DNA of 64,000 nt, taken from contig NZ_LBMW01000010.1 of NCBI RefSeq assembly GCF_026168105.1, positions 116,969 through 180,968 on the forward strand, given 5' to 3'. The translations under genes were made by a program, and so were the position numbers. This document shows positions 53,206 to 61,640 of the stretch, piece by piece. Under the pieces are notes generated by a model. That model did not search any database. It saw only the letters and a program-made list of their open reading frames with translations, and was not told the DNA's origin. Each line of letters opens with the position of its first letter. The first letter of the stretch is position 1. This stretch comes from Streptomyces hygroscopicus. Lineage in GTDB: Bacteria; Actinomycetota; Actinomycetes; Streptomycetales; Streptomycetaceae.

Positions 53206-54456
53206 ATGGCCAAACCTCACGTTGCGGACCGCAACCCGGTACAGCAGGGTCAAGGTGTGAGCGCACTCTCGCCCGCCCCCGCCTCCTCGCGAGCCGGAGG
53301 CCCTGACCGTCGCGTCCGCCTTCCCCTCCAGCACCGGCTTCTGCCCGGCGCTGCGCAGGCCCTCGCACTGTTCGCTCTCATCAGAGTCACCGGCATCGCC
53401 GCGATCGCCGTCATGAACCACCGCGCCGGGCACCCGCTGTTCAAGGGCCTCGCCCACTCGTGGGACTCACGCTGGTACCTGCACATCGCCGAGTACGGTT
53501 ACGGGACCCGCGCCCACGTCCTCGCCTCCGGCGCCGTCCAGCGGGACTGGGCGTTCTTCCCGCTCTACCCGGGCCTCATCCGCGCCCTGTCCACCGTCCT
53601 CCCGATCACTCCGGGCGCCGCCGCCCTGCTCATCGCCTGGACCGCCGCCGCGGTGGCGGCGTACGGCATCTACGCGATCGGCTACCGTCTGTACGGACGA
53701 GCGGTCGCAACCGCACTCGTCGCCGTGTGGGCCGCCCTGCCCCACTCCGTCGTCCTCGACATCGCCTACACGGAGCCCCTGCTCACCGCGCTCGCCGTCT
53801 GGTCCCTCTACGCGCTGATGAGGGGCCGCTGGCTCTGGGCCGGTGCGCTGGCCGCCCTCGCGGGCCTTGCCCGGCCCACCGGCTTCGCCGTGGCCGTGGC
53901 GATCGGCGCCGTGGCGGTGCACCAGATCATCAGATGCCGTGGCCGCGTTCCCCTCGGGTTGTGGATCGGCACCGCGATCGCGCCGCTGGGCTGGATCGGA
54001 TTCATGCTGTGGGTCGGCGAGCACACGGGGGATCTGCTCGGCGGCTACTTCACGGTGCAGCGTGCCTGGGACTCGCGCTTCGACTTCGGCGCGGGCTCCC
54101 TGCACTTCCTGAAGAACCTGCTCCTGCACGGGGGCCGGGTGGTCTACCCGCTGTCCCTGGTGATCGTCACGGCGGCCGTCCTGCTGTTCTGTCTGCTGTG
54201 CATGGAACGCGCCCCGCTGGCGCTCATCGTCTACGCCGGGGTGCTCCTTCTCATCACCGTCGGCGGCTCGGGCCCGTATGCGTCCAAGCCGCGCTTCCTG
54301 CTGCCCGCCTTCCCGTTGCTGATCCCGCTCGCCCGTGCCTTCGTACGGAGTTGGCGGGTGCGGCCGAAACATGCCTTCCTGCTCGGTGTCGCCCTTGCCG
54401 CGCTGTCCATCGTCTACGGGACCTACCTCATGACGGCGAGCCGCACCCCGCTGTGA
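53206..54456 (+). CDS. Integral membrane mannosyltransferase-like protein
   Basis: Protein of 416 aa from the ATG at 53206; a GTG at 53257 (VSALSPAPAS) is possible. Ten or so membrane helices run from residue 50 (ALALFALIRVTGIAAIAVM), with the catalytic-like loop HSWDSRWYLHIAEYGYGTRA (WDSxxY) and RDWAFFPLYPGLIRALSTVL after it. This matches the GT-C/PIG-V-like family annotated as mannosyltransferases, which use lipid-linked mannose. It is followed by a hairpin at 54457-54495. Confidence 0.8.
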   Translation: MAKPHVADRNPVQQGQGVSALSPAPASSRAGGPDRRVRLPLQHRLLPGAAQALALFALIRVTGIAAIAVMNHRAGHPLFKGLAHSWDSRWYLHIAEYGYGTRAHVLASGAVQRDWAFFPLYPGLIRALSTVLPITPGAAALLIAWTAAAVAAYGIYAIGYRLYGRAVATALVAVWAALPHSVVLDIAYTEPLLTALAVWSLYALMRGRWLWAGALAALAGLARPTGFAVAVAIGAVAVHQIIRCRGRVPLGLWIGTAIAPLGWIGFMLWVGEHTGDLLGGYFTVQRAWDSRFDFGAGSLHFLKNLLLHGGRVVYPLSLVIVTAAVLLFCLLCMERAPLALIVYAGVLLLITVGGSGPYASKPRFLLPAFPLLIPLARAFVRSWRVRPKHAFLLGVALAALSIVYGTYLMTASRTPL

Positions 54457-54495
54457 GGCCCGCCGGCCGGTCGGCCGGGCTCTGTCCGGCGGGCC
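54457..54495. terminator. Hairpin terminator
   Basis: GGCCCGCCGG (54457-54466) pairs with CCGGCGGGCC (54486-54495) across a 19-nt loop that can pair further, right after the mannosyltransferase-like gene. Confidence 0.55.
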
Positions 54496-54569
54496 GGCCG
54501 CGCTGCGCCCTCCAGGCGCCGACGGGACCGCACAGGGGCCCATGGCGGCGCCGTGCCGCACGGCGTCAG

Positions 54570-54785
54570 GCGATCCGGTCCGGGTGGTCCCAGTCGGGCC
54601 GGCGGACGCTGGCGGCCCGGCCGATCACCGCTGCCGCCTCCGTGCGCGGAGGCCTCTGCGGCACGCAAGAGCACGCGGCCGTCGACGAGCACCACGCGGT
54701 CGGCCGCGGTGTGCGCCGGTCCCACGGCGCGCAGTTCGGCGGTGTGGCCGCCCAGGTCGATCTCCGCACGGTCGGCCCGGTGATC
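54570..54785 (-). pseudogene. Fragment of a metallo-beta-lactamase-fold protein
   Basis: On the minus strand one frame has AEIDLGGHTAELRAVGPAHT, then AADRVVLVDGRVLLRA. This is the metal-binding middle of MBL-fold cyclase-like proteins (GPAHT usually TxxHTxxD). A second frame has VIGRAASVRRPDWDHPDRIA, then TGA near 54566. Neither end of the fold is present. It is a remnant, with low confidence because the family match is short. Confidence 0.35.
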
Positions 54786-54857
54786 CTTCCCTCTGTCTGG
54801 CCTGTTCCGGTGGGGGTACCTGGAGTGGTGTCGGAACTCTCTGAGGAGATGACTCGG

Positions 54858-55151
54858 ATGCTCTTCATCGGACTGCTCCTCCTCGCGGTCACCGGCGCCT
54901 TCACCGCTCTGCTGATCGTCGGCAACCTCTCCGGCGGTCCCGAGTACACCGTGTCGGTGCTCGATCACCCCATCGCCACCATGAACGCCCTCGCCATCTT
55001 CAGTGCCGGCCTCGCGCTGTCGCTTCTCTTCGTGCTGGGCTTGGCCGCGGCGGTGACCGCGGCGACGCACCGGCACACGGGCCCCGGACGGCACCGGGCG
55101 CGCCGCGGCGCCGCGGTCGACGACATGACGGGACCGGACTCCGGGCTCTGA
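54858..55151 (+). CDS. Small two-helix membrane protein
   Basis: Protein of 97 aa from the ATG at 54858, with GAGGAG 9 nt upstream. Two helices are clear: MLFIGLLLLAVTGAFTALLI and MNALAIFSAGLALSLLFVLG. A basic tail (HRHTGPGRHRARRGAAVDDM) follows. Similar short proteins with unknown function occur widely in Streptomyces. It is between a mannosyltransferase-like gene and a CBS protein gene on the other strand. Confidence 0.65.
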   Translation: MLFIGLLLLAVTGAFTALLIVGNLSGGPEYTVSVLDHPIATMNALAIFSAGLALSLLFVLGLAAAVTAATHRHTGPGRHRARRGAAVDDMTGPDSGL

Positions 55152-55181
55152 CTCCACCGCCGGGTGGTGTGCGTCGCCCCG

Positions 55182-55607
55182 CTAGTGGTTGGCGTCGGCC
55201 CTGCAGATGTCCGCCAGGACAGAGCGCGTGTCCTCGGTGGCGGCGAGGTCGCCCAGACTCACGATGCCCACCGGCCTACCGCCCGTCTCGACGACGGGGA
55301 GCCTGCGCACGGCGTACTGGCGCATCAGCGCGGCCGCCCGCTCGGTGGTGTCGTCGGGCGTCAGCGTCGCCACGGGCGGACGGGTGCACACCGAACCGGC
55401 GGTGGTGGTGTGCGGGTCGCGGTCCTGGGCGATGGTCCGGACCACGATGTCGCGGTCGGTGAGCACTCCGAACAGATCGGAGTCGTACGCCACCAGTACG
55501 TCGCCCACGTCCTGCTCGCGCATCAGACGGGCCACCCGGTCCACCGACGTCATCGGCTCGACGGCCAACGCGCCACGGGACATCACGTCACGAATGCGCC
55601 TGCTCAT
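55182..55607 (-). CDS. CBS-domain-pair protein
   Basis: Protein of 141 aa from the ATG at 55607. Two CBS motifs: VMSRGALAVEPMTSVDRVAR to YDSDLFGVLTDRDIVVRTIA, and SVCTRPPVATLTPDDTTERA to RRLPVVETGGRPVGIVSLGD. Such small CBS proteins sense adenosine nucleotides or metals; in mycobacteria some belong to the DosR regulon. It begins inside the last 20 nt of the PPOX gene upstream, so the two are cotranscribed. Confidence 0.9.
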   Translation of the reverse strand: MSRRIRDVMSRGALAVEPMTSVDRVARLMREQDVGDVLVAYDSDLFGVLTDRDIVVRTIAQDRDPHTTTAGSVCTRPPVATLTPDDTTERAAALMRQYAVRRLPVVETGGRPVGIVSLGDLAATEDTRSVLADICRADANH

Positions 55608-56115
55608 GGGAACCTCCCGGATCGTGTCGTCGGGGTACCGCCTGTTCCTCCCGCGCGGTCGCGCCGTCCTCGGGAGCGGCCCGCCAGCCGCTCCACCGGC
55701 GGACGGTGACGACCATCACCGGGCCGTCCGGCGGGCCGTCGCGGTACTGGGGGTACTTCCCGGTCAGCTGGGCGATGGCGGCCTCGTACTCGGCGCGGTC
55801 CGGGTCCGAGCGCGTGTCGGGCGGCACGATCCGGGCACCCCCGTCCGCCCGTGCCCACCACAGCCGCTCCCAGTCCTCGTCGTACGCGTCCACCAGGAGG
55901 CAGACGGCCGGATGGACGGCGATGTTGTGCAGCCGCTTCAGTTGCCGGGAGCTCTTCGGCTTCCGGTCGACGGCCATGACGATCCTGTCGTCGTCGCGGT
56001 GGGCGAACACGACCGGTACGAGGTGGGGGAGTCCCCCGGGGTCCACCGTGGCCAGCCGCGCGACCCGGGCCCCGGTGAACCGTTGCCGTGCTTCGTCCTC
56101 TGCCATTCGCGACAC
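55588..56115 (-). CDS. F420-type PPOX split-barrel protein (TIGR03668-like)
   Basis: Protein of 175 aa from the GTG at 56115, with GGAGGAG upstream. It starts MAEDEARQRFTGARVARLAT, then VDPGGLPHLVPVVFAHRDDD, and KSSRQLKRLHNIAVHPAVCL and LVDAYDEDWERLWWARADGG, all marks of the F420-dependent PPOX class. It may use F420 or biliverdin/FMN. It overlaps the CBS gene downstream by 20 nt. Confidence 0.85.
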   Translation of the reverse strand: MSRMAEDEARQRFTGARVARLATVDPGGLPHLVPVVFAHRDDDRIVMAVDRKPKSSRQLKRLHNIAVHPAVCLLVDAYDEDWERLWWARADGGARIVPPDTRSDPDRAEYEAAIAQLTGKYPQYRDGPPDGPVMVVTVRRWSGWRAAPEDGATAREEQAVPRRHDPGGSHEQAHS

Positions 56116-56182
56116 TGCCGCTCCTCCTCCCGGGGTACGGGCCATCCCGGCGATACGCCTTCCGGCGCTGGCGGGTACCCAG

Positions 56183-57472
56183 TCAGGCGAGGCCGAACCA
56201 CCCCAGCACCGTCTGCACCAGCAGCACGGTCGACATGGCCGCGACCCCCACGACCACGACGGTGGCGGCGATGCGTTGGCGCGGGGTGTTCGCCGCCTCG
56301 CCCAGCAGGGAGCGACGGTTGGTCAGCACCAGCAGGTAGACCAGCACCACGGGGCTGATCAGTCCCTGGAGGACCTGGGTGCCGATCAGGAGCTCGATGA
56401 CGTTCACCGGGGTCAGGGCGACGATCGCACCGAGCGCGATCTGGGCGGTGAACAGACCGAGGAACAAGGGCGCGTCACGGAAGCTGCGGGAGACCGAGCG
56501 TTCCACCCCCACGGCCTCGCCGACGGCGTAGCCGGCCGACAGCGGGACGACCGCGCCGGCCAGGGCGGAGGCACCCAGGAGGCCGACGGCGAACAGCAGT
56601 GCGGCGCTTTGTCCGGCGACCGGCTCGAGGGCCTTGGCGGCGTCGGCGGCCGAGGTGAGCGGGCCGGTGCCGCCGATCGCCGTGGCGGTTGCCACGATGA
56701 TGGTCAGGCTGATGCCGCACGCGAAGACCGCGCCCAGCACGGCGTCGGCCCGGATGAGCGAGTAGTCCTGGGGCTTGGCGCCCCGGTCGACGACACCCGC
56801 GGCCGCGTAGAACTGCATATAGGGGCTGACGGTGGTGCCGATGAGGGCGACGGCCAGCAGGATGAAGTCCTTGTTCGGCTCGAGGTGCGGCACCACGAGG
56901 TGGTGCCCGACGGCGCCCCAGTCCGGGTGGCCGAGGATCATCGCGATCGGGTAGGCGAAGAACGCCAGCGACATCAGCAGGAAGACGCGTTCGGCCCAGC
57001 GGTAGGAGCCGAACACCACCAGAGCCCACAACAGCACCGCGCTCGGCGGGATGACGGCCCACTTCGGCACGCCGAGAAGTTCGAAGGCGGCGCCGATCCC
57101 GGCGAACTCGCTGACCACGAGCCCGGTGTTGGCCAACAGGAGGCAGAACACGGCCACCGCGGTCAGACGGAGGCTGAACTGCTCGCGGATCAGGGCGCCG
57201 AGACCCTTGCCGGTGTAGGCGCCCAGGCGGACGGCCATCTCCTGCACCATCACCAGGGCGATGGTCACCAGGACCATGAAGAACAGCGTGCCGTACGTGT
57301 ACTGGGAGCCGGCCGAGGCGTAAGTGGCGATCCCGGCCGCGTCGTTGCCCGCGTTGGCGGCGACCAGGCCGGGCCCCGCAACGGCGGCGACCGCGGCCAC
57401 CCGGCGCCACCCGGTGCGCCGCACCACGGTGGGTGCGGCGGGTGCCGCCGCGGTGTCGAGGTCGTGGGTCAC
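56183..57472 (-). CDS. Nramp-related divalent metal (probably Mg2+) transporter
   Basis: Protein of 429 aa from the GTG at 57472, overlapping the upstream stop by GTGA; GGAGG stands 8 nt before. Eleven helices fit the Nramp fold. In the first, AGNDAAGIATYASAGSQYTY has DAAG where Nramp has DPGN. In the sixth, GTTVSPYMQFYAAAGVVDRG has SPY where Nramp has MPH, so the metal-binding Asn and Met are changed. Such variants are known for Nramp-related magnesium transporters. The M-box upstream of the operon supports magnesium. Confidence 0.85.
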   Translation of the reverse strand: MTHDLDTAAAPAAPTVVRRTGWRRVAAVAAVAGPGLVAANAGNDAAGIATYASAGSQYTYGTLFFMVLVTIALVMVQEMAVRLGAYTGKGLGALIREQFSLRLTAVAVFCLLLANTGLVVSEFAGIGAAFELLGVPKWAVIPPSAVLLWALVVFGSYRWAERVFLLMSLAFFAYPIAMILGHPDWGAVGHHLVVPHLEPNKDFILLAVALIGTTVSPYMQFYAAAGVVDRGAKPQDYSLIRADAVLGAVFACGISLTIIVATATAIGGTGPLTSAADAAKALEPVAGQSAALLFAVGLLGASALAGAVVPLSAGYAVGEAVGVERSVSRSFRDAPLFLGLFTAQIALGAIVALTPVNVIELLIGTQVLQGLISPVVLVYLLVLTNRRSLLGEAANTPRQRIAATVVVVGVAAMSTVLLVQTVLGWFGLA

Positions 57473-58845
57473 TGCAGGAACCTCCGGAAGTGCAGGCGCC
57501 CGCGCTCGGGCAGCAGGGCGTCGAGGATGTCGTCGGCCAGGATGCGGCCGACCGGGCGCTCGCCCTCGCCGACAACGAGGACGGAGGAGGCGCGGGCCGC
57601 CACCAGCTCCTCGGCGGCGTCGGTCAGGGGTGTGTCCGGGCGTACGGTGACGGGCGGGCCGAACTGGGCACACCAGGCGGCCAGATCGGCAACCTTGGTG
57701 ATGTCCTCGGCCACGGCGAGGTCGAACAGGGCGATGTCGCAGATCAGTCGGCCGTCGTCGGCCACCACGGCCACCGCGTCGATCTCCGTGCGGTGCACGC
57801 CTTCCGCGGCCAGCTCGGCCCGCACCTCGGCCACGGTCTGCTCCGGGCGGGCGGTGATCAGGCGAGTGGTCATGGCGCCGCCCGCGGTGTCCTCCCGGTG
57901 CGTGAGCAGAGTGCGCAGTTCGGCCGCCTCGGACGCCGGCATCCGGGACAGCAGTGCCTCGCGCTCGTCGGCCCTGAGGTCGCGCAGGGCGTCGGCGGCC
58001 TCGTCCGGCTCCATCTCGTCCACGAGCCGGGCGGCGTGCTCGGGGCGGGCCTCGCGCAGCAGGTTCTCCAGCTCGGCCGGTTCCATCTCCTCCAGGGCGT
58101 CTGCGGCCTGTTCGGGTTCCAGCCAGCCCAGCAGCTGCTGCCGCTCGCTGCGGCCGAGGTCCTCGAGGATGTCGGCGAGGTCGGCCGGGCGCAGCCGCTG
58201 CAGCGCCGCCCGGGAGGCGCGCAGCCGTACCTCCGGCGGGCCCTCGGTGGCCTGTTCCCCGAAGGGGGCGACGGACTGCCAGTCCAGCACCCGCTCCGGG
58301 GTGGGCCGGGCCTGCCAGCGCCGGGGGCCGAGCCGCCGGAGCAGGGTGGGCAGCGAGACGTCGACCCCGACGAGGACGACCCGGTCGACCAGGGGCGCCA
58401 GATAGAGATCGGCGGCCCGGGTGACCTGGACTCCGTCGACGTCGACGAGTTGGTGGTCGAGGACGTCCTTCGCGAGCAGCGCCTCACCGGGGCGGCGGGC
58501 GAAGTCGCGCAGGTCCACGCGGGCCGTACGCAGCCGGACGTGCCCGGCGTGGATCTGGTCGAGGGCGTCCGCGGCCACGAAGGTCCGCCGACGGCCGATA
58601 CGCAGGATCAGCCCGGTGACGGGCGGGTACGGCTCGGGCCCGTAGAGCCGGGCGACGACGTCGACGACGCGGCCGACCTCCTGGTCGGCCTGGTTGGTGA
58701 CCGGGCCGCCGATCAGCCCGGCCAGCGAGACCAGCGAGGCACGCACGGCCTTGGACGCGGTGGCTCGCCGTTCCAGGTGGACCCGGCGGTCGCGCAGCCG
58801 GGCCGTGGTGGACATCAGCAAAATGGAGGAGTACAGAGCGGACAC
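57469..58845 (-). CDS. MgtE-N/CBS/PRC-barrel regulatory protein
   Basis: Protein of 458 aa from the GTG at 58845. A PRC-barrel-like domain (about 45-120, QEVGRVVDVVARLYGPEPYP) is followed by a MgtE-N superhelical domain (LQRLRPADLADILEDLGRSE, then QQLLGWLEPEQAADALEEME and the other DL/EA repeats). Two CBS domains come last (TARPEQTVAEVRAELAAEGV). The membrane part of MgtE is absent, so it cannot transport. It would sense Mg2+ and gate the Nramp-related transporter coded directly downstream and coupled to it. Together with the M-box this looks like a magnesium uptake unit. Confidence 0.88.
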   Translation of the reverse strand: MSALYSSILLMSTTARLRDRRVHLERRATASKAVRASLVSLAGLIGGPVTNQADQEVGRVVDVVARLYGPEPYPPVTGLILRIGRRRTFVAADALDQIHAGHVRLRTARVDLRDFARRPGEALLAKDVLDHQLVDVDGVQVTRAADLYLAPLVDRVVLVGVDVSLPTLLRRLGPRRWQARPTPERVLDWQSVAPFGEQATEGPPEVRLRASRAALQRLRPADLADILEDLGRSERQQLLGWLEPEQAADALEEMEPAELENLLREARPEHAARLVDEMEPDEAADALRDLRADEREALLSRMPASEAAELRTLLTHREDTAGGAMTTRLITARPEQTVAEVRAELAAEGVHRTEIDAVAVVADDGRLICDIALFDLAVAEDITKVADLAAWCAQFGPPVTVRPDTPLTDAAEELVAARASSVLVVGEGERPVGRILADDILDALLPERGRLHFRRFLQ

Positions 58846-58989
58846 AGGTGAGCACCCCCTTGCCCCGGCTCATCGGACGGGGCGTCGGGCGGCCGTCGGC
58901 GGCGCGTTCGTGGTCCCGGGCGTGCAACGGCCACGCATGGCGCGGCAGCGCGACCGCCGGACCGGAACTGTGGGCTCGGGCCGGTCGGG

Positions 58990-59076
58990 TCAGGAGAGAA
59001 CGGGCTGCCCAGGGCCGCGGAAGAACGGCGAGGACAACTGGGAGAAGGGCCGACTATGGCCGGGACTACTGTCCAT
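58990..59076 (-). CDS. Proline-rich upstream ORF downstream of the M-box
   Basis: A 28-codon ORF from the ATG at 59076, with the strong ribosome site GGGAGGAGGCGAG ending just before it. The product starts MDSSPGHSRPFSQLSSPFFR and contains five prolines (residues 5, 10, 17, 22 and 25). It ends at TGA at 58992-58990, 144 nt before the MgtE-N gene. Proline-rich leader peptides such as mgtL couple Mg2+ to ribosome stalling in Salmonella. It is unverified as a translated peptide. Confidence 0.45.
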   Translation of the reverse strand: MDSSPGHSRPFSQLSSPFFRGPGQPVLS

Positions 59077-59078
59077 CT

Positions 59079-59196
59079 CGCCTCCTCCCGGTCCTGGCCG
59101 CGAACGCGATCGCGGCGGTGGGTGATCCGGAGCGTCTGTCGACGGCGGGGATCAGTGCCTGTGTCGGTGTGGACGCCTCACCGAACGAGGCGTCTC
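59079..59196 (-). ncRNA. M-box (ykoK) magnesium riboswitch
   Basis: On the minus strand the sequence has CGTTCGGTGAGGCGTCC, close to the M-box CGTTAGGTGAGGCTCC, then ACAGGCACTGATCC, GTCGACAGACGC and GGATCACC, with a TGATCC/GGATCA pairing that matches the family's inner stem. ACGCCTC at 59187-59193 can pair with GAGGCGT at 59173-59179 or with GAGGCG at 59079-59084, which overlaps the ribosome site of the upstream ORF. Such exclusive pairing would let Mg2+ control translation of the ORF. It stands before the MgtE-N/Nramp operon. Boundaries are approximate. Confidence 0.75.
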
Positions 59197-59389
59197 ATCG
59201 AGCCGACCCAAGGATAGACCGCCCTGGGACGCGCCCGGCACGGGCTTGACCTTCCATGGCCATCCATGACCATGCCTTGACCCCGGCCGGACGGGCGGGG
59301 ACGGCCGGGACGGCGGGAATGTCACGCGCACACGTGCGGGGCACACTGGAAGGGCCCGGCCTGCCGACCGACCAGGCAAGGAGGCCGCC
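59197..59389. other. Promoter region between M-box operon and ppa
   Basis: About 190 nt. It holds the promoter for the M-box transcript on one side and for ppa on the other. AAGGAGG at 59378-59384 is the ribosome site of ppa. I see no clear promoter elements. Confidence 0.4.
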
Positions 59390-59872
59390 GTGGAATTCGA
59401 CGTGATCGTGGAGATCCCGCAGGGGTCCCGCAACAAGTACGAGATGGACCACGATCTGCACCGCCTCCGACTGGACCGGATGCTGTTCACCTCCACGCAG
59501 TATCCGGCCGACTACGGCTATGTCGACCGCACGCTGGGCCGGGACGGCGACCCGCTCGACGCCCTCGTCCTCGTGGGCGAGCCGACCTTCCCCGGCTGTG
59601 TCATCGAGTGCCGTGCCGTCGGCATGTTCTGCATGAGGGACGAGAAGGGACCCGACGAGAAGATCCTCTGCGTTCCCGCGCACGACCCGCGCTATGGGGC
59701 CTTGCAGGACATCGGCGACGTCCCCACGTTCGACCGGCTGGAGATCACCCACTTCTTCGAGGTCTACAAGGACCTGGAGCCCGGCAAGTCGGTCGAGGGA
59801 TCCCACTGGGAGGGACGGGACCAGGCGTACGCGGAGATCGACGCCTCCCGCAGGCGCCTTGGCGAGCGCTGA
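59390..59872 (+). CDS. ppa: Inorganic pyrophosphatase
   Basis: Protein of 160 aa from the GTG at 59390, with AAGGAGG 7 nt upstream. It is a family I enzyme: FDVIVEIPQGSRNKYEMDHD, then YPADYGYVDRTLGRDGDPLD with the DxDPxD signature (DGDPLD), and PRYGALQDIGDVPTFDRLEI. The length and motifs are standard. It hydrolyses pyrophosphate from biosynthesis, needing Mg2+, which is thematically near the magnesium operon opposite it. Confidence 0.96.
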   Translation: MEFDVIVEIPQGSRNKYEMDHDLHRLRLDRMLFTSTQYPADYGYVDRTLGRDGDPLDALVLVGEPTFPGCVIECRAVGMFCMRDEKGPDEKILCVPAHDPRYGALQDIGDVPTFDRLEITHFFEVYKDLEPGKSVEGSHWEGRDQAYAEIDASRRRLGER

Positions 59873-59875
59873 GGT

Positions 59876-61063
59876 TCACGAGCGGCGGGTCGCGGTCACG
59901 GCCAGCAGGACCAGCGCGAGGGCCTCGATGGCGCCGACGACCGTGATCAGCGTCGGGATCGAATAGCCGTACAGGGCGCCCGTCAGTGTGCCGCCCGCCA
60001 GACTCGCCGCGCCGACGACTCCGGCGAAGAGCCCGTACGCCGTCGCCCGCCGCCCCGGCGGCACGAGGTCGGCGACCGTCGCCCGCAGCGTCGATTCCTG
60101 TACGCCCATGGCGGCACCCCAGACCAGCGCCCCGGCCACCGCGAGCGACAGCGTGTCGGTGAACCCGAGCGCCGGGAGGGCCGCCGTCAGCAGCGGCAGC
60201 ACCGCCAGCACCCGGGGCCCGTGCCGGTCGTAGGCCCATCCGGTGGCCAGCGCGGCGACCGCGTCGACCGCCATGGTGGCCGCGTAGAGCACCGGCACCC
60301 AAGCCGTCTGCGCCAGGTGCCGCTCGACGAGGTGGTACGAGAGCAGACCGAAGGTCGTGAGGCCGGCGGTGGTGGCCGCCGTGAACGCCGCGTACGTCCA
60401 GAAGGCGGCGGGCAGGGGTTCGCCCGGCGCCGTGGACCCGGCAGCGGGCGGCCCCGCCTCTCGTTCGTACGCCTGCGGATCGGGCACCCGGGCCCGCAGC
60501 CACACCAGCAGCCCCAGCACCGCGACGCCGGGCAGTGCGAGCACGCCGAGCGCGGGGCCGTAGTCGCCACCCGTCAGCGCGAGCACCCCGGCGACGGTCA
60601 ACGGCCCGACCAGCGCGCCGACCTGGTCCAGCGCCTCGTGGACGGCGAAGCCGCGCCCGCGCCCCGTGGCCGCCGTGGCGTGCGACAGCAGGGTGTCCTT
60701 GGCCGGGGACCGCACCGCCTTCCCGACCCGTTCGGCGATCACCAGGGTGCAGGCCGCCCACAGTGATCCCGCCACGCCGAGGAGGGGCACGGAGATGACC
60801 GTGAGGGCGTATCCGGCGATCGCGAGGCCCCAGAACCGGTGGGTGCGGTCGGCCAAGGGACCGGAGACGAGCCGCAGTCCGAGGGCGGCGGCCTCACCGG
60901 CGCCGGTCACCACGCCGACCACCAGGGCGGAGGCACCGAACGACGCCAGCAGCGGACCCGTGACGGAGCGGGCCCCCTCGTACACGACGTCCGCGAGCAG
61001 ACTGACGGCGCCGAACCACACCACGAACCGCCACGGCCCCATCCTGGCAGGCGCCTCTGACAC
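59876..61063 (-). CDS. MFS transporter
   Basis: Protein of 395 aa from the GTG at 61063, with GGGGAAG about 9 nt upstream. Twelve helices are visible. The N-half has WFGAVSLLADVVYEGARSVT and LGLRLVSGPLADRTHRFWGL, an MFS loop 2-3 motif (SGPLADRTHR). The loop RSPAKDTLLSHATAATGRGR is typical of the subgroup described as multidrug or YfcJ-like exporters. The substrate is not predictable. Confidence 0.85.
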   Translation of the reverse strand: MSEAPARMGPWRFVVWFGAVSLLADVVYEGARSVTGPLLASFGASALVVGVVTGAGEAAALGLRLVSGPLADRTHRFWGLAIAGYALTVISVPLLGVAGSLWAACTLVIAERVGKAVRSPAKDTLLSHATAATGRGRGFAVHEALDQVGALVGPLTVAGVLALTGGDYGPALGVLALPGVAVLGLLVWLRARVPDPQAYEREAGPPAAGSTAPGEPLPAAFWTYAAFTAATTAGLTTFGLLSYHLVERHLAQTAWVPVLYAATMAVDAVAALATGWAYDRHGPRVLAVLPLLTAALPALGFTDTLSLAVAGALVWGAAMGVQESTLRATVADLVPPGRRATAYGLFAGVVGAASLAGGTLTGALYGYSIPTLITVVGAIEALALVLLAVTATRRS

Positions 61064-61253
61064 CGAAGTCACTTCCCCATGATGACGGCGGATCCCCGGT
61101 GAGCGTAGCCGCGCGTCCGGGAACTGTCGGGGGAACGGAGAATCCGTCGGGACCGATCGGAGCGCGCGACTCCGCAGGAGGCACCACCCCGCCGACCTGC
61201 TCCGCGAGGGCTCCCGCACGGCAAGTCGGCGTAGATTTTCAGCCGTTGGTGCG

Positions 61254-61640
61254 CTAGCGGTCGCGTGGCAACACCGTGACCCGGTGGAAGTTGCACCCCT
61301 CCGGTGGGGTGCTGCCCGGCGAGGGCCGCGTCTGGTGTGCCTGCAGGGCGACGCTCACCAGGCTCATCAGCAGGTCGACGTCGGCGTCGCAGTCGAGGCG
61401 TACGGTGACCCACAGCGAGCCGGGCACCACGCGTATGGCGGTCGACCGCGCGAGGATGTCGTCGGAGAAGCACTGGATGGCCCGGCTGGTGAGGTGCAGG
61501 TCCGCCTCGCAGCCGGAGTGGAAGTGGACGATTTCGCTGCGCAAGGAGCGGAGCGCCCGCCCCGTACCGCAACTGGCCGGACCCGCCGTGAGGTCGGGCC
61601 AGTCCTCCAGTTGCTCCAGGGCGCGCTGGGCCAGAGTCAT
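61254..61640 (-). CDS. Luciferase-domain (DUF5519-like) protein
   Basis: Protein of 128 aa from the ATG at 61640. MTLAQRALEQLEDWPDLTAG, then GTGRALRSLRSEIVHFHSGC and EADLHLTSRAIQCFSDDILA, and GSLWVTVRLDCDADVDLLMS match the small family called luciferase domain-containing, unrelated to bacterial luciferase by function. The fold is unassigned. It is monocistronic. Confidence 0.75.
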   Translation of the reverse strand: MTLAQRALEQLEDWPDLTAGPASCGTGRALRSLRSEIVHFHSGCEADLHLTSRAIQCFSDDILARSTAIRVVPGSLWVTVRLDCDADVDLLMSLVSVALQAHQTRPSPGSTPPEGCNFHRVTVLPRDR

